A DNA stretch of 64,000 nt from Providencia vermicola (GTDB lineage Bacteria; Pseudomonadota; Gammaproteobacteria; Enterobacterales; Enterobacteriaceae): positions 2,173,001-2,237,000 of the forward strand of contig NZ_CP048796.1 in NCBI RefSeq assembly GCF_010748935.1, written 5' to 3'. The position numbers and the translations under genes are program-made. Every line of letters starts with the position of its first letter. Positions within the stretch are counted from its first letter, which is position 1. This document shows positions 9,841 to 20,801 of the stretch, in pieces. The notes beneath the pieces were generated by a model. The model was not told the origin of the DNA, did no database searches, and worked only from the letters and a program-made list of their open reading frames with translations.

Positions 9841-9863
9841 CCCCTTTAGATATTCTAAAGGGG
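9841..9863 (-). terminator. Terminator-like hairpin after sppA
   Basis: CCCCTTTA (9841-9848) pairs with TAAAGGGG (9856-9863), 11 bp from the sppA stop. On the minus strand ATTAATTGATTTATC follows, a weak U-tract. Confidence 0.65.
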
Positions 9864-9873
9864 ATCGGGGAGA

Positions 9874-11730
9874 TTAATGAATATCCGCGCAATTTAGGCA
9901 AAAGGCATAACGATTTTGAGGATCGTTCATTTTTAAGAAAAATTGGGCTTGCTGGCGAATATCAGTGGCGACGGCGGGAGGTAAGAATACCTGTAACACA
10001 TCGGGTACTATCGCTTGTGCGCTGTTGCTCAGTTCGAGAATTAACTGATCCATAAATGACAACTCAGGTTGCATCCAGTCCAATTGTACAGAATCAAGCT
10101 TGGCTAATTCAGCGGCTTTGGTGACGGCATCATCGAAATCACCTAATTGGTCGACTAGACCAAGTTTTTTCGCATCACTGCCGATCCAGACGCGACCTTG
10201 TGCAATTTTGTCGATCTCTTCCGGTGTTTTATGGCGTGCTTTCGCCACTAAACCAATAAAGGTTTTGTAACCATTTTCGATGGTAATCTGCATCATATCA
10301 GCAAATTCAGGGCTTATGCCTTTAGTGGCAGAAATATCAGCCAGTGGGGTTGTTGATACGCCATCCGTATAGACTCCGACAGAATCTAGTGTATTTTCAA
10401 ATGTATTGATCACACCAAAGATGCCGATAGAACCTGTTATCGTATTTGGGCTAGAAATAATATAGTCAGCTGGTGTTGAGACCCAATAGCCACCTGATGC
10501 CGCCATACCGCCCATAGAGACGATAACCGGCTTACCTGCTGCTCGCGCAGAGGCTAATTCATTACGAATCAGATCAGAGGCTGTGACACTACCACCGGGG
10601 CTATTAACACGTAAGATGATTGCTTTGATGTTGTTATCTAAGCGAGCTTCTCTAATTTGCGAACTGATCAGGTCTCCACTGGCAATGCCCGGCGCTTGGG
10701 GGCCATCCATGATCGCACCTTGTACAACGATCACCGCAATATTGCCGGGCATTTCAGCGCCGATACTGGTGATTTTTGCTGAATAATCATAGATACTCAC
10801 GTAATTAAAATGTTTCTCTTGGTCATTCCAACCAAATTGCTTCTTGAGCACATTTTCAGCTTGTTCACGCGTATAGATTTTGTCGACCAGTTTTTGGTTT
10901 AGCGCATATTTCGCGTTATCACCGTCAGAAGCACGTAATTTATTGAGTAATGCCTCTGTACCTGGAAAAATTCCTTCCGCTGTGGTTTTACGGTTTTTAG
11001 CCAAAGTCTCTAGATAGTTACCCCATAAGGCATCTAACCACTGCTTAGTCGATTCACGAGCTTCTGGTGACATATTGTCACGCATTAGCGGCTCAACTGC
11101 CGATTTATACGTCCCTACACGGAAAATATGGCTACTGACTTTGAGCTTTTCTAACAGTGATTTGTAATAAAGGGTATTGGTTGAAAAACCTTGAATGCCG
11201 ACCATTCCTTGTGGTGCAAGGAAAATGTGGTCAGCATAACTGGCTAAGTAATATTGAGATTGACTAAAGCTATCACCAACTGCATAAATAGGTTTACCAG
11301 AGTCTTTAAACTCGGTAATGGCTTTACCAATAAAATTGAGCGAAGGTTGGTCGGCTCCAACAAGATTGTCTAAGCGGAGTACCATACCGGTAATACGGTC
11401 ATCGGTAGCGGCACTGCGGATCGTATCGACAATATCAAATAGCGAGTTTTCTTGCATTCGGCTATTGGGAGTCCCCAAGAGTTCACGGCTCATACGACCA
11501 AAAGGGTCAGGTGTTGAGACTTGATCAACAACTACGCCCTGTAAATCAACATACAGTGCACCAAAATAGTTTTGGTCAGGTTTAGAATCGGATTGATATA
11601 GCGCTATCGAACCAATGACTAAAAAACACAATACAAGAAAAATGGTATTGAAAACCAGCTCTCGAATAAAATTTAGTATTCGCCAACTAAACTTAAATAC
11701 AGTGGCGATGATTTCCCATATTTGACGCAT
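9874..11730 (-). CDS. sppA: Signal peptide peptidase A (protease IV) SppA
   Basis: An inner-membrane serine protease that degrades cleaved signal peptides. One N-terminal membrane segment (about residues 28-46) precedes a tandem of two SppA domains. The catalytic dyad is K209 in TYKSAVEPLM, identical in position to E. coli K209, and S412 in MAASGGYW. The length of 618 aa is that of the full double-domain form, unlike the short SohB paralogue at 57.7 kb. It is divergent from ydjA, as in E. coli. Confidence 0.97.
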   Translation of the reverse strand: MRQIWEIIATVFKFSWRILNFIRELVFNTIFLVLCFLVIGSIALYQSDSKPDQNYFGALYVDLQGVVVDQVSTPDPFGRMSRELLGTPNSRMQENSLFDIVDTIRSAATDDRITGMVLRLDNLVGADQPSLNFIGKAITEFKDSGKPIYAVGDSFSQSQYYLASYADHIFLAPQGMVGIQGFSTNTLYYKSLLEKLKVSSHIFRVGTYKSAVEPLMRDNMSPEARESTKQWLDALWGNYLETLAKNRKTTAEGIFPGTEALLNKLRASDGDNAKYALNQKLVDKIYTREQAENVLKKQFGWNDQEKHFNYVSIYDYSAKITSIGAEMPGNIAVIVVQGAIMDGPQAPGIASGDLISSQIREARLDNNIKAIILRVNSPGGSVTASDLIRNELASARAAGKPVIVSMGGMAASGGYWVSTPADYIISSPNTITGSIGIFGVINTFENTLDSVGVYTDGVSTTPLADISATKGISPEFADMMQITIENGYKTFIGLVAKARHKTPEEIDKIAQGRVWIGSDAKKLGLVDQLGDFDDAVTKAAELAKLDSVQLDWMQPELSFMDQLILELSNSAQAIVPDVLQVFLPPAVATDIRQQAQFFLKMNDPQNRYAFCLNCADIH

Positions 11731-12054
11731 AATTTCTCCGACACACGAATTTGCACTTGTTATCTTAATGAAATAAAAACAGTTGTCTGCTAATGAATGA
11801 TATTTTTATTCATAACAATGTTTTCTAGCGCGTTGTACAATATCGTGATTATATTTTTCAACACACACAAATGATATAATTCAATTTATTAATCAATATA
11901 ATACTGTAGTCTCTCTCAAGCGAATAAGACTGCCAAAAAGCTTTGTAGACACAGTAGAATAACCTTAAATCGGTTATTTAATCATTAAATAGCATGATTA
12001 TGATTGCTTGTTTGAATGACTATTATATCAGTTTACTCTGAATCGGAGATGAAT
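11731..12054. other. Divergent promoter region sppA/ydjA
   Basis: About 320 bp of AT-rich DNA without a gene. A small hairpin AATAACC / GGTTATT lies at about 11952-11975. Promoters for both divergent genes must lie here, but I cannot single out boxes with confidence. Confidence 0.4.
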
Positions 12055-12606
12055 ATGGATGCTTTAACCCTTTTATTGAACCGCCGTTCAGCTTCACGGC
12101 TAACAACGCCAGCACCACAAGGTGATGAGTTACAAAATATTTTGGCCGCAGGCATGCGAGCGCCGGATCATGGTGCTTTACGTCCTTGGCACTTTGTTGT
12201 TATGCAAGGTGAAGGGTTAAATCGTTTTAGTCAATTACTGGAAAAAGCGGCAAAAGAAGGCAATTTAGGCGCAGAAGTTGAAGAAAAAGCGCGTAATGCT
12301 CCCTTTAGAGCGCCATTGATTATTACCATTATTGCGAAGACACAAAAGCACCCTAAAGTGCCTGAATGGGAACAAATTGTCGCCGCAGGGTGTACTGTAC
12401 AAGCCATGCAAATGGCCGCAGTAGCACAAGGTTTTGGAGGGATCTGGCGTTCAGGATCTTGGACGGAAGATGCTATTGTTCGTGAAGGTTTAGGTTGCAC
12501 GCCGAATGACCATATTGTTGGTTTCTTATATTTAGGCACACCTGAGCTGAAGGCACCTGCAAAAGTTCAATTTCCTGATATGCAAGATTTTGTTTCTCAC
12601 TTTTGA
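12055..12606 (+). CDS. ydjA: Nitroreductase family protein YdjA
   Basis: A small FMN-dependent oxidoreductase of the nitroreductase superfamily; its natural substrate is not established. Signatures are [16 protein letters not shown] at the N-terminus, [14 protein letters not shown] for FMN binding, and [11 protein letters not shown] near the C-terminus. I chose the ATG at 12055 (183 aa, the E. coli length), which has CGGAGA upstream. The ORF remains open to 12016, but those residues are not conserved. It is followed immediately by selD and topB, the same order as in E. coli. Confidence 0.95.
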   Translation: MDALTLLLNRRSASRLTTPAPQGDELQNILAAGMRAPDHGALRPWHFVVMQGEGLNRFSQLLEKAAKEGNLGAEVEEKARNAPFRAPLIITIIAKTQKHPKVPEWEQIVAAGCTVQAMQMAAVAQGFGGIWRSGSWTEDAIVREGLGCTPNDHIVGFLYLGTPELKAPAKVQFPDMQDFVSHF

Positions 12607-12620
12607 TAAGGCCAAGTTCA

Positions 12621-13661
12621 GTGGAAAAAATCAGATTAACTCAGTACAGCCATGGCGCAGGCTGTGGTTGTAAAATCGCCCCAAAAATATTGGAGCAAAT
12701 TCTTCATACCGAACAAGCTAAATTTCACGACCCTAATTTATTAGTCGGTAATGAAACGAAAGATGATGCGGCGGTGTATGACTTAGGTAATGGCATCGGT
12801 ATTATCAGTACGACTGATTTTTTTATGCCGATTGTCGATTCACCTTTTGAGTTCGGTCGGATAGCCGCCACGAATGCAATTAGTGATATTTTTGCCATGG
12901 GAGGCAAACCCATCATGGCGATTGCGATTTTAGGGTGGCCAATCGCAAAATTACCCCCGGAAGTGGCAAAAGAAGTCATCGAGGGGGGGCGAGCAGCGTG
13001 TGCTGAGGCGGGGATCTCTCTTGCTGGTGGGCATTCGATTGATGCACCTGAACCTATTTTTGGTCTTGCAGTGACTGGCGTAGTGAATACGGAATATGTG
13101 AAGAAAAATAGTGCGGCTACCGCAGGGTGTGAACTCTTCCTGACTAAACCGTTAGGTATCGGTGTGTTAACGACCGCAGAGAAAAAAGGGGTATTGGCGT
13201 CAGAGCACCAAAACTTAGCCACTGAAACTATGTGTCAGATAAATAAGTTAGGGGCAATTATTGCGCCATTAACGGGGGTGACGGCCATGACCGATGTGAC
13301 GGGATTCGGCCTACTTGGTCATTTGAGTGAAATTTGTGAAGGTTCGAAAGTCCGTGCAGAAATTTACTTTAGCCAAGTACCCAAATTGGCGAATGTTGAG
13401 CAATATATCGATGCGGGTTGTGTTCCCGGTGGAACCCAACGGAACTTTGACAGTTATGGGCATCTCATTGGGCCAATGACGGAAGCTCAGCGCAAGTTAC
13501 TCTGTGATCCGCAAACATCTGGTGGATTACTCATCGCCGTAGAGCCTTCTGAGGTCGCTAAAATTAAAGACATTGCACAGCAGCAAGGTGTTTTGTTACA
13601 GTCTATCGGTAAATTATTACCCCAGCGGGAAAATGTTCCTTTAATTGAAGTGAAAGATTAA
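12621..13661 (+). CDS. selD: Selenide, water dikinase SelD
   Basis: Makes selenophosphate from selenide and ATP, the selenium donor for selenocysteine-tRNA and 2-selenouridine in tRNA. The active-site loop GAGCGCK is present with cysteine (C15) rather than selenocysteine, and K18 follows. [17 protein letters not shown] and [11 protein letters not shown] are ATP- and magnesium-binding signatures. I prefer the GTG at 12621 (346 aa), because the sequence then begins [12 protein letters not shown], matching the family. A TTG at 12603 is possible but weak. It starts 14 bp after ydjA ends and topB follows after 4 bp, so the three form an operon. Confidence 0.95.
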   Translation: MEKIRLTQYSHGAGCGCKIAPKILEQILHTEQAKFHDPNLLVGNETKDDAAVYDLGNGIGIISTTDFFMPIVDSPFEFGRIAATNAISDIFAMGGKPIMAIAILGWPIAKLPPEVAKEVIEGGRAACAEAGISLAGGHSIDAPEPIFGLAVTGVVNTEYVKKNSAATAGCELFLTKPLGIGVLTTAEKKGVLASEHQNLATETMCQINKLGAIIAPLTGVTAMTDVTGFGLLGHLSEICEGSKVRAEIYFSQVPKLANVEQYIDAGCVPGGTQRNFDSYGHLIGPMTEAQRKLLCDPQTSGGLLIAVEPSEVAKIKDIAQQQGVLLQSIGKLLPQRENVPLIEVKD

Positions 13662-13665
13662 CTTA

Positions 13666-15597
13666 ATGCGTTTGTTTATTGCGGAAAAGCCTAGCCTTGC
13701 GCGGGCAATTGCGGATGTACTTCCTAAGCCTCACAAACGAGGTGATGGTTTTATCCAGTGTGGTAATGATCAAATAGTCACGTGGTGTATCGGGCATCTA
13801 TTGGAACAAGCAGAACCCGACGCGTATGAACCTCGATATGCACGCTGGAATTTGCAAGACTTGCCGATCATTCCTGAAAAATGGCAACTCAAACCGCGTT
13901 CCGCAGTAACCAAACAATTAAAGACAATTGATACTTTGCTCAAACAAGCGACTGAGGTCGTGCATGCAGGAGACCCTGATAGAGAAGGGCAATTGTTGGT
14001 GGATGAAGTTTTAGATTTCTTAAAACTTCCGGCCGATAAAAGGAAGCAAGTCAAACGTTGTTTGATTAATGACCTTAACCCACAAGCAGTAGAAAGAGCC
14101 ATCGACCGGCTACGAGAAAATCGCGAATTTATTCCATTATGTGTTTCCGCACTAGCACGGGCACGAGCAGATTGGTTGTATGGAATTAACATGACTCGAG
14201 CGTACACGTTGTTGGGGCAACGAGGCGGTTATCAAGGTGTGTTGTCGGTGGGAAGAGTGCAAACACCAGTACTAGGTCTGGTTGTTCGTCGTGATGAAGA
14301 CATCGAAAATTTTGTACCGAAAGATTATTTTGAGGTCAAAGCGCATATAGTGACGCCTCAAGATGAACGTTTTGTGGCCATTTGGCAACCAAGTGAATCT
14401 TGTATTGATTATCAGGATGAGGAAGGGCGTCTATTTCATCGTCCTCTCGCTGAACATGTTGTCTCGCGAATTACCGGAAAACCGGCTTTTGTCACCCAAT
14501 ATCAAGACAAGCGTGAATCTGAAACGGCTCCGTTACCTTTTTCACTATCTGCATTACAGATTGAAGCGGCTAAAAAATTTGGATTAAGCGCACAAGAGGT
14601 GTTGGACATTTGCCAACGTCTGTATGAAACCCACAAACTCATCACTTATCCACGTTCAGATAGCCGTTATCTGCCTGATGAGCACTTTGCTGGACGTCAT
14701 TCGGTATTGAATGCGATTTCAGTTCATCAACCAGAATTAACCCAGTTCGAACTGCCTGAACTGGATAAAAAAAATCGTTGTTGGGATGACAAAAAAGTTG
14801 ATGCTCATCATGCGATTATTCCGACAGCTAAAGCAACGGCGGTTAAATTAACTGAAAATGAAGCTAATATTTATCAGTTAGTGGCGCGTCAATATATCAT
14901 TCAATTTATGTCAGATGCCGTTTATCGCAAATGTACCATTGAGCTTGATATTGAAAAGGGTAAATTTATTGCTAAGGCACGTTTTTTAGCGGAAGCAGGT
15001 TGGCGAGTGGTTCTTGGGAATAAAGAGCGAGACTCTGAAAATGATGGTAGTCCATTACCTGTTGTGGCTAAAGGGGATGAGTTATTGTGTGAAAAAGGAG
15101 AGGTTGTTGAAAAGCAAACTCAGCCACCAAGACCTTTTACTGATGCAACTTTATTATCAGCAATGACTGGGATAGCGCGCTTTGTTCAAGATAAAGCCTT
15201 AAAAAAAGTATTGCGCGAAACGGATGGGTTAGGCACTGAAGCGACACGTGCAGGGATCATTGATTTATTATTTAAACGTCAGTTCCTATTTAAAAAAGGT
15301 CGTTATATTCACTCCACCCCCGCAGGCCGAGCGCTCATTCATGTATTGCCTGATATGGCGACATTACCGGATATGACTGCACATTGGGAATCTATTTTGA
15401 CGCAAATCAGTGAAAAGCAAACGCGATATGATGATTTTATGAATCCGTTAAGCGCCACCTTGACACAGCTGATCTCTCAGGCTCGCCAGTTGACTAATTT
15501 ACGTGCGTTTCGTGAATTACCACCGGTAACACATGCCAAAGGCACTAAAAAAGCCACTAAATCGGCTAAAAAAATGAAAAAGAGTGTACAAGAGTAG
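13666..15597 (+). CDS. topB: DNA topoisomerase III TopB
   Basis: A type IA topoisomerase that decatenates DNA and resolves recombination intermediates. The toprim domain opens the protein ([18 protein letters not shown], then [15 protein letters not shown] with the acidic metal-binding residues). The active-site tyrosine is Y328 in [12 protein letters not shown], the same number as in E. coli. The C-terminus ends in a lysine-rich tail ([16 protein letters not shown]). The length of 643 aa is slightly shorter than E. coli TopB. It is the last gene of ydjA-selD-topB. Confidence 0.97.
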   Translation: MRLFIAEKPSLARAIADVLPKPHKRGDGFIQCGNDQIVTWCIGHLLEQAEPDAYEPRYARWNLQDLPIIPEKWQLKPRSAVTKQLKTIDTLLKQATEVVHAGDPDREGQLLVDEVLDFLKLPADKRKQVKRCLINDLNPQAVERAIDRLRENREFIPLCVSALARARADWLYGINMTRAYTLLGQRGGYQGVLSVGRVQTPVLGLVVRRDEDIENFVPKDYFEVKAHIVTPQDERFVAIWQPSESCIDYQDEEGRLFHRPLAEHVVSRITGKPAFVTQYQDKRESETAPLPFSLSALQIEAAKKFGLSAQEVLDICQRLYETHKLITYPRSDSRYLPDEHFAGRHSVLNAISVHQPELTQFELPELDKKNRCWDDKKVDAHHAIIPTAKATAVKLTENEANIYQLVARQYIIQFMSDAVYRKCTIELDIEKGKFIAKARFLAEAGWRVVLGNKERDSENDGSPLPVVAKGDELLCEKGEVVEKQTQPPRPFTDATLLSAMTGIARFVQDKALKKVLRETDGLGTEATRAGIIDLLFKRQFLFKKGRYIHSTPAGRALIHVLPDMATLPDMTAHWESILTQISEKQTRYDDFMNPLSATLTQLISQARQLTNLRAFRELPPVTHAKGTKKATKSAKKMKKSVQE

Positions 15598-15634
15598 TTA
15601 ACAATCCAAAAATCATTCTTGTTTTTATCATGAT

Positions 15635-15665
15635 CAATAAGGGAATGAGAGCCACTCCCTTATTG
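15635..15665. terminator. Hairpin between convergent topB and xthA
   Basis: CAATAAGGGA (15635-15644) pairs with TCCCTTATTG (15656-15665). There is no long T-run on either side, so it may be a weak bidirectional terminator. Confidence 0.55.
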
Positions 15666-15677
15666 AATGGGGAAAGA

Positions 15678-16493
15678 TTAGTCTTTCGTTAAATCGAATT
15701 CAGCCCAAACGGGGGCGTGATCTGATGGTTTTTCCATTCCTCTGATTTCATAATCAATCCCTGTCGCTAAACAGCGGCGAGAAAGAGCCGTTGAGGCTAA
15801 TAGTAGGTCTATACGTAATCCTCGATTATCATCAAATCCTTTTGAACGGTAGTCAAACCATGAATAGCAATCATTGGTTTCAGGGTGCATGGCACGATAG
15901 GTATCGACTAAGCCCCAATTGAGTAATCTTTCCATCCATTCCCGCTCTTCTGGTAAGAAAGAACATTTCCCTGTTTTTAACCAACGCTTACGGTTTGCGT
16001 CACCGATACCAATATCGAGATCGGTTGGGCTAATATTCATATCACCCATGATTAACAGTTGTGACTCAGGTGTCTGAGTTGATGTAATATAGTCTTGTAA
16101 GTCCTGATAGAATTTTTCTTTGGCAGGAAATTTTGTTGGATGGTCGCGACTTTCACCCTGGGGAAAGTAACCATTCACGACAGTTAGCAGACCATTATTG
16201 GTCTCAATATCCGCCATAATAATTCTGCGTTGTGCATCGTCGTCGTCAGTAGGGAATCCTTTACGCACAGCGACAGGTTCACTTTTGGTCAATAGCGCTA
16301 CGCCATAGTGGGCTTTTTGGCCGTGATAAAATACATGATAGCCTAGCTTGCTGACCTCATCATAAGGAAACATGTCATCATGAACTTTGGTTTCCTGTAG
16401 CCCGATCACTTCAGGCTGATGCTTATCAATAATAGCCGCCAATTGATGTGGGCGAGCACGGAGGCCATTTATGTTGAACGAGATAAATTTCAT
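15678..16493 (-). CDS. xthA: Exonuclease III XthA
   Basis: The major apurinic/apyrimidinic endonuclease and 3'-5' exonuclease of base-excision repair. Endonuclease/exonuclease/phosphatase motifs are visible: [22 protein letters not shown] (metal-binding Glu), [13 protein letters not shown] and the C-terminal SDHAPVW with the catalytic His. The length is 271 aa. It converges on topB and is the last gene of the block that corresponds to the 39-40 min region of the E. coli map. Confidence 0.97.
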   Translation of the reverse strand: MKFISFNINGLRARPHQLAAIIDKHQPEVIGLQETKVHDDMFPYDEVSKLGYHVFYHGQKAHYGVALLTKSEPVAVRKGFPTDDDDAQRRIIMADIETNNGLLTVVNGYFPQGESRDHPTKFPAKEKFYQDLQDYITSTQTPESQLLIMGDMNISPTDLDIGIGDANRKRWLKTGKCSFLPEEREWMERLLNWGLVDTYRAMHPETNDCYSWFDYRSKGFDDNRGLRIDLLLASTALSRRCLATGIDYEIRGMEKPSDHAPVWAEFDLTKD

Positions 16494-16953
16494 GGTCTTT
16501 TATCACCTGTTAGATATTGTCTGTACAGGGGGATTCTATCAGATGCGGAGTTAACTGTAACTATTAAAGAACTATTTAAACAGGACTTTAATTATGGGGA
16601 ATAAATATTTTTTACCTTAATTATAATAATAACATTACATTCCAAATTTTAAGTAACATTATTAATTGTACAATTAATGAAAAATATGTTCATTGATTTC
16701 CAATTGGTGATTTATATTTAATGTGATTTAATAGTCGAGCCATAAAAAATAATGAAATGAAACAGTATAATATATTGCTTTGCATTGTTGGAAAATATAA
16801 AAATACTTTTATGAAATATTGTTACTCATTCAATGAAAAGTTAAATTAAAGTTTTCATCTGAAATGTCAAGTGATGGGCTATTCAACATATTGTTTTTAA
16901 TGATTAATAATGTTGGATTCTGCATGTTTAATAAACAGAATGGGGTCATAGAT
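16494..16953. other. Strongly AT-rich gap between xthA and the LysR-type gene
   Basis: About 460 bp, richer in A and T than its neighbours, with no ORF I can support. It should contain the xthA promoter near 16500-16550 and the promoter of the downstream regulator. Such composition is typical of H-NS-bound, acquired DNA; that is an inference. Confidence 0.4.
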
Positions 16954-17829
16954 ATGTTCTTTTCAAGAAAATTAGAGGCATTTATGGCAGTTGTTGAAAA
17001 TGGCTCATTAAGTAAGGCTGCTAGAGTGATGAACCGAACGACGCCACCTATCGCCAAGTCGATTAAAGATTTCGAAACCAGCTTGGGTAAGCGGTTATTT
17101 AAGAGAGAAAAATTTGGTATGACTTTAACTAAAGATGGACAAGAATTATATAATGACTTGCGCGATCTTTACTTGCAGGAGAAAGAAATAACCAAAAAAC
17201 ATTTCACGGGCTATATTGTCAATGAAGCAAATATTTATTATGACTGGGGGAAAGAAAACTTTCTTATTAATCTTTATCAAGCCGCTAATAAAAATAATGT
17301 CCAAATTAATATATTAAGATTTAATTATGAGGAGGTTGATGAAATAGTCGATTATGATGGAAATACACTAATTTTAAGTTCACAGCCAGTCGTGAGTGAG
17401 CGTTTTTCCTTACAACGAAAAATAGAAAATGCATCATTAGGAATTTTTTGTCGAAGTGAGCTATATCAAAAGCATCAACATAATATTATGGCACTATTAA
17501 AAAATTGTACTTGGTTATGTGACCCTGCATTCTATAAGAGTAATTTAATGGGGGAATTACTCGAAAAGGTGGAGCTTGAGGGTAACAAAGCAAGTGTTCG
17601 GCAAATGGATAACATCAGTAGTTGTCAAAGTTTTCTACAAGTGGGTGATTTTATTGCTATTATTGATTGTTATCCTGAGCATGAAATCGCGGACAACTTA
17701 CTGCAATATATTCCCTTGAATTCCATTATAGATGAGTGTAGTTGCTATATTTATAAGTCTAAATCACATTCGAGTGTGTTAAATCGCTTTATGGATACTA
17801 TTGATGATTTAGGTCAGGGAGTTGCTTGA
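16954..17829 (+). CDS. LysR-type transcriptional regulator, targets unknown
   Basis: The N-terminal 60 residues form a LysR helix-turn-helix (MFFSRKLEAFMAVVENGSLS, then KAARVMNRTTPPIAKSIKDF). The recognition helix is unusual in having TTPPIAKSI where most members have S.PAVS..I. The remaining part is a divergent effector-binding domain with several cysteines. The start at 16954 (291 aa) gives a normal family length; an upstream in-frame ATG at 16864 adds 30 residues that look unlike a LysR protein. No metabolic gene is divergent from it, so no target is suggested by context. Its stop lies one base before the 3' end of tRNA-Tyr on the other strand. I do not recognise a named orthologue. Confidence 0.8.
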   Translation: MFFSRKLEAFMAVVENGSLSKAARVMNRTTPPIAKSIKDFETSLGKRLFKREKFGMTLTKDGQELYNDLRDLYLQEKEITKKHFTGYIVNEANIYYDWGKENFLINLYQAANKNNVQINILRFNYEEVDEIVDYDGNTLILSSQPVVSERFSLQRKIENASLGIFCRSELYQKHQHNIMALLKNCTWLCDPAFYKSNLMGELLEKVELEGNKASVRQMDNISSCQSFLQVGDFIAIIDCYPEHEIADNLLQYIPLNSIIDECSCYIYKSKSHSSVLNRFMDTIDDLGQGVA

Positions 17830-17830
17830 A

Positions 17831-17915
<85 letters not shown>

Positions 17916-17952
17916 AGATTTTGAATTGCTGTATTCGTTGACAGCGGGCGGC

Positions 17953-17980
17953 ATCATATCAAATGACGCGCCCCTGTAAA
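17953..17980 (-). promoter_or_regulatory. tyrT: Promoter of tRNA-Tyr
   Basis: On the minus strand TTTACA (complement of 17975-17980), 16 nt, TATGAT (complement of 17953-17958), then GCCGCCCGC. The GC-rich discriminator after the -10 box is typical of stringently controlled stable-RNA promoters. Confidence 0.75.
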
Positions 17981-18053
17981 GCATTAATTTTTAAAAGCTG
18001 TTTAAGTGCTGTTTTTTTACTCTGCATGCATATTTAAACAGCAGCTAAGTGTC

Positions 18054-18902
18054 TTACAAGATAATAGTTCTATTTCCGTAAACAAAAACGCGTTGCGCTA
18101 ATACCCAATATAATGCATGGCTAAGCACGTTTTTTTCTACATCTCTACCCGCTCGCATCATATCGTCAGCAGTGAAGGTATGGTCTACATTAATGACGTT
18201 TTGCGTGATAATAGGGCCTTCATCAAGATTATCATTAACAAAGTGGGCGGTTGCTCCAATGATTTTAACGCCCCGTTCATATGCTTGATGATATGGACGG
18301 GCACCAATGAAGGCGGGTAAAAATGAATGATGAATATTAATGATTTGATTCGGGTAGTGCTGGACAAATGCGGGAGTCAATACACGCATATATTTGGCTA
18401 AAACAACATAATCAGGTTGGTATTGGTCGATTTGCGCAATCATTTTCTCATCATGCTGCTCTCGGGTTAAACCTTCATGGCTAATATGATGGAAAGGAAT
18501 ACCAAATTGCTCAACAAGGTTTTTTAGTGTGTCGTGATTACCGATAACAGCTGCAATTTCAACGTCTAAGCCATCGTATGCGCTTTTCATTAATAGGTCA
18601 CCTAAGCAATGAGCTTCTTTCGTAACCATAATCACGATGCGACGACGACCCGATGAATTTAATTCACGTTTTGAACCTACTGGTAATGCATCATCTAGGT
18701 CAGCGAGAAGGGTTTCATCATTAAAAATCCCTTCAAGCTCCGTTCTCATAAAGAACCGACCAGTACGATGATCAACAAATTCATTATTTTGGACTATGTT
18801 GAGTTGGTGCTTGTAACAAATATTGGTGATTTTAGCGATCAATCCTTTTGCGTCAGGACATATAGTGCGAAGGACTTTTTTTTGTACATTTTTTTGTTGC
18901 AT
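18054..18902 (-). CDS. purU: Formyltetrahydrofolate deformylase PurU
   Basis: Hydrolyses 10-formyltetrahydrofolate to formate and tetrahydrofolate, supplying formate to PurT and balancing one-carbon pools. An N-terminal ACT-like regulatory domain (CPDAKGLIAKITNICYKH) precedes a formyltransferase-fold domain with IINIHHSFLPAFIGA and the catalytic Asn-His-Asp region. The 282 aa are close to E. coli PurU. It is transcribed in the same direction as tRNA-Tyr, 139 bp downstream of it, and ychJ lies upstream, as in E. coli. Confidence 0.96.
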   Translation of the reverse strand: MQQKNVQKKVLRTICPDAKGLIAKITNICYKHQLNIVQNNEFVDHRTGRFFMRTELEGIFNDETLLADLDDALPVGSKRELNSSGRRRIVIMVTKEAHCLGDLLMKSAYDGLDVEIAAVIGNHDTLKNLVEQFGIPFHHISHEGLTREQHDEKMIAQIDQYQPDYVVLAKYMRVLTPAFVQHYPNQIINIHHSFLPAFIGARPYHQAYERGVKIIGATAHFVNDNLDEGPIITQNVINVDHTFTADDMMRAGRDVEKNVLSHALYWVLAQRVFVYGNRTIIL

Positions 18903-19101
18903 GGAGGTGTCTGATCCTTAACTTACAAAGCGAATTGGCTATCATTCTTTCTTTGCGGCGACTTATGACTAGGTTCATAACGCTCTGGTGCACAAAGATA
19001 AATCTTCTCTCTGTGAACCAGTTAGCCGCGTGAATGATAAAGCAAACAATTCAGCAAGCGATACATTCTGCATTTCCGTTACGATGGGTAAAACATAACC
19101 A

Positions 19102-19581
19102 CTAATTATTGTTACAGCATTTTTTAAATTTTTTGCCGGAACCACATGGGCATAGGTCATTTCGACCCGTCTTAGGTGTCACACCATCTATGTAATACCA
19201 ACGTTTATCTATGCGAAGAAAACGGGAACGTTCATGAATAAGCTGTTTATGATCAGCTTTTTCATCAATAAAGCAAGTTGAAAATTCGACATATCCTTCA
19301 TCGCTATTTTTAGCATAAGAAGAACTAATAACACGAAGAGAGATCCATTTCGTTTGTGAGAAACTTTGTTGGAGTTCTTCTCGCCACTGTTCAGCCTGAC
19401 AATCAGGATGCCAAGTTGCGATAAGATAATCCGCATTGTGTGTCACATACGCACTATAGCGGGATCGCATCAGTTGTTCTGGGGTTTCAGGCGTCGCTTT
19501 ATTTTCGAGATAAGGTTGGCAACATTGGTCAAAAGGTGCGGTATTGCCACAAAAACAGCACTGGTTTAAGGATTGTTCCAT
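19102..19581 (-). CDS. ychJ: YchJ family protein (UPF0225) with two SEC-C motifs
   Basis: A 159-residue protein of unknown function. A cysteine cluster [14 protein letters not shown] lies at the N-terminus, and a canonical SEC-C zinc motif [13 protein letters not shown] at the C-terminus, of the type seen at the end of SecA. Between them is an NTF2-like domain ([20 protein letters not shown]). The role is unknown; zinc binding is predicted from the motif. It is divergent from rssB. The patatin-like gene rssA, which separates them in E. coli, is absent. Confidence 0.92.
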   Translation of the reverse strand: MEQSLNQCCFCGNTAPFDQCCQPYLENKATPETPEQLMRSRYSAYVTHNADYLIATWHPDCQAEQWREELQQSFSQTKWISLRVISSSYAKNSDEGYVEFSTCFIDEKADHKQLIHERSRFLRIDKRWYYIDGVTPKTGRNDLCPCGSGKKFKKCCNNN

Positions 19582-19712
19582 CTTTTTACTCTATAAAAAT
19601 AAGTATAGGTAATAAAAATAACTATACTTTAAAAGTGATAGTACAATGATTTTGTCATATGAATAATAGTATTGGTAGTTAATCGCCAATTATAGCCAGA
19701 AGTAGGTTCAAC

Positions 19713-20723
19713 ATGAAAAATAAAAAGATACTCATCGTTGAAGATGAAAAAATTTTTCGCTCAATGTTAGAAGGGTACTTACAAGCACAAGGTATGCAGG
19801 TTTTCGTCGCTGATAATGGTCAAAGCGCATTAATAAGACTCACGGTCGAAAAAATTAGGCCGGATGTTATTTTGTGTGATCTTAATATGCCAGTGATGAG
19901 TGGTGAGGCTTTTATGTCAGAACTGGTCGCTCAGCATATTCATATACCTGTCATTGTGATATCGGCGACAACCGATTTTACTCAGTTGGATCGTATGCTG
20001 AGGTTGGGAGCAAAAGATGCCTTATTAAAGCCAATCAAAAATTTAGAAGAGTTGAAAGTCACGATTCATGCCAATCTTTATCCAGAGCTATATGATAGTG
20101 AACTGATAAATACATTACATCCTCAAGATATCTCATCATTAATGGATTATGATGAGCAGGATATCATTCCTGTCTTAAAACAACTGCAACCACCAGTAAA
20201 TCAGGTTATTAATGGCTATCGAATTAATTACCGTCAATTAAATGCAATTAACCAATTTGGATTATTACTGGATTTAGCCCCGATATCAGATACACAAATT
20301 GGTTTTTACTGTATTGATATTGAGCGTTCGCCTCGAGAAGGTATCATGGCAGCATTTTTGATCCGGGTTGTATTTAATGACTTATTAAAAAATGCGGTGA
20401 GTTTTCCTGATAAAAAGTTGCCGAAAATTGATAAAATTATTAATCAGATAAATTATTTATTAGAAGACTCTGGTTTTAGCGGGCAATTTCCAATATTGCT
20501 GGGGTATTTCAATACATATAATAAAGCAATTATTTTGGCTAGTGGTGGTTTGGAGGTTGAAGTATCTACCGAAAACGCACAATATAGCTTGTCACGAAGT
20601 GTTCCGCTAGGCACTTTAAAGCATCAACCCTCCAATCATTTGGATGTTCGAGGAACATTTTGGCAGTGTCGAATTTGGAATAATCATCAAAATATTAAAT
20701 TAATGTTTAATCCAGAAGCTTAA
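19713..20723 (+). CDS. rssB: Response regulator RssB, adaptor for RpoS proteolysis
   Basis: RssB delivers the stationary-phase sigma factor RpoS to ClpXP and so keeps it low in growing cells. The N-terminal receiver domain has acidic residues DE at 11-12 and the phosphoacceptor D56 in ILCDLNMP. The C-terminal part is a degenerate PP2C-like domain with no DNA-binding motif. The match to E. coli RssB is moderate but continuous, for example QPPVNQVINGYRINYRQL and the final VPLGTL. AGTAGG precedes the ATG. It lies upstream of galU, as in E. coli. Confidence 0.9.
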   Translation: MKNKKILIVEDEKIFRSMLEGYLQAQGMQVFVADNGQSALIRLTVEKIRPDVILCDLNMPVMSGEAFMSELVAQHIHIPVIVISATTDFTQLDRMLRLGAKDALLKPIKNLEELKVTIHANLYPELYDSELINTLHPQDISSLMDYDEQDIIPVLKQLQPPVNQVINGYRINYRQLNAINQFGLLLDLAPISDTQIGFYCIDIERSPREGIMAAFLIRVVFNDLLKNAVSFPDKKLPKIDKIINQINYLLEDSGFSGQFPILLGYFNTYNKAIILASGGLEVEVSTENAQYSLSRSVPLGTLKHQPSNHLDVRGTFWQCRIWNNHQNIKLMFNPEA

Positions 20724-20801
20724 GTTTTGTTTAAATTTAATCCATTAGATGCAATATCATTCCTTATTAGGGATTAGTACTATTTATCCAGAAATTATTC
20801 C

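Noticed and set aside
12725-13222. 165-codon ORF on the minus strand
   Set aside because: Lies wholly inside selD, which is a certain gene on the plus strand. The translated product is rich in Ala/Pro/Ser without any family motif, so it is a frame shadow.
12621-13661. SelD as a selenoprotein with an in-frame TGA
   Set aside because: The active-site residue is an ordinary cysteine codon; no in-frame TGA is present.
13770-14207. 145-codon minus-strand ORF inside topB
   Set aside because: Antisense to the conserved toprim region of TopB. No Shine-Dalgarno and no recognisable domain.
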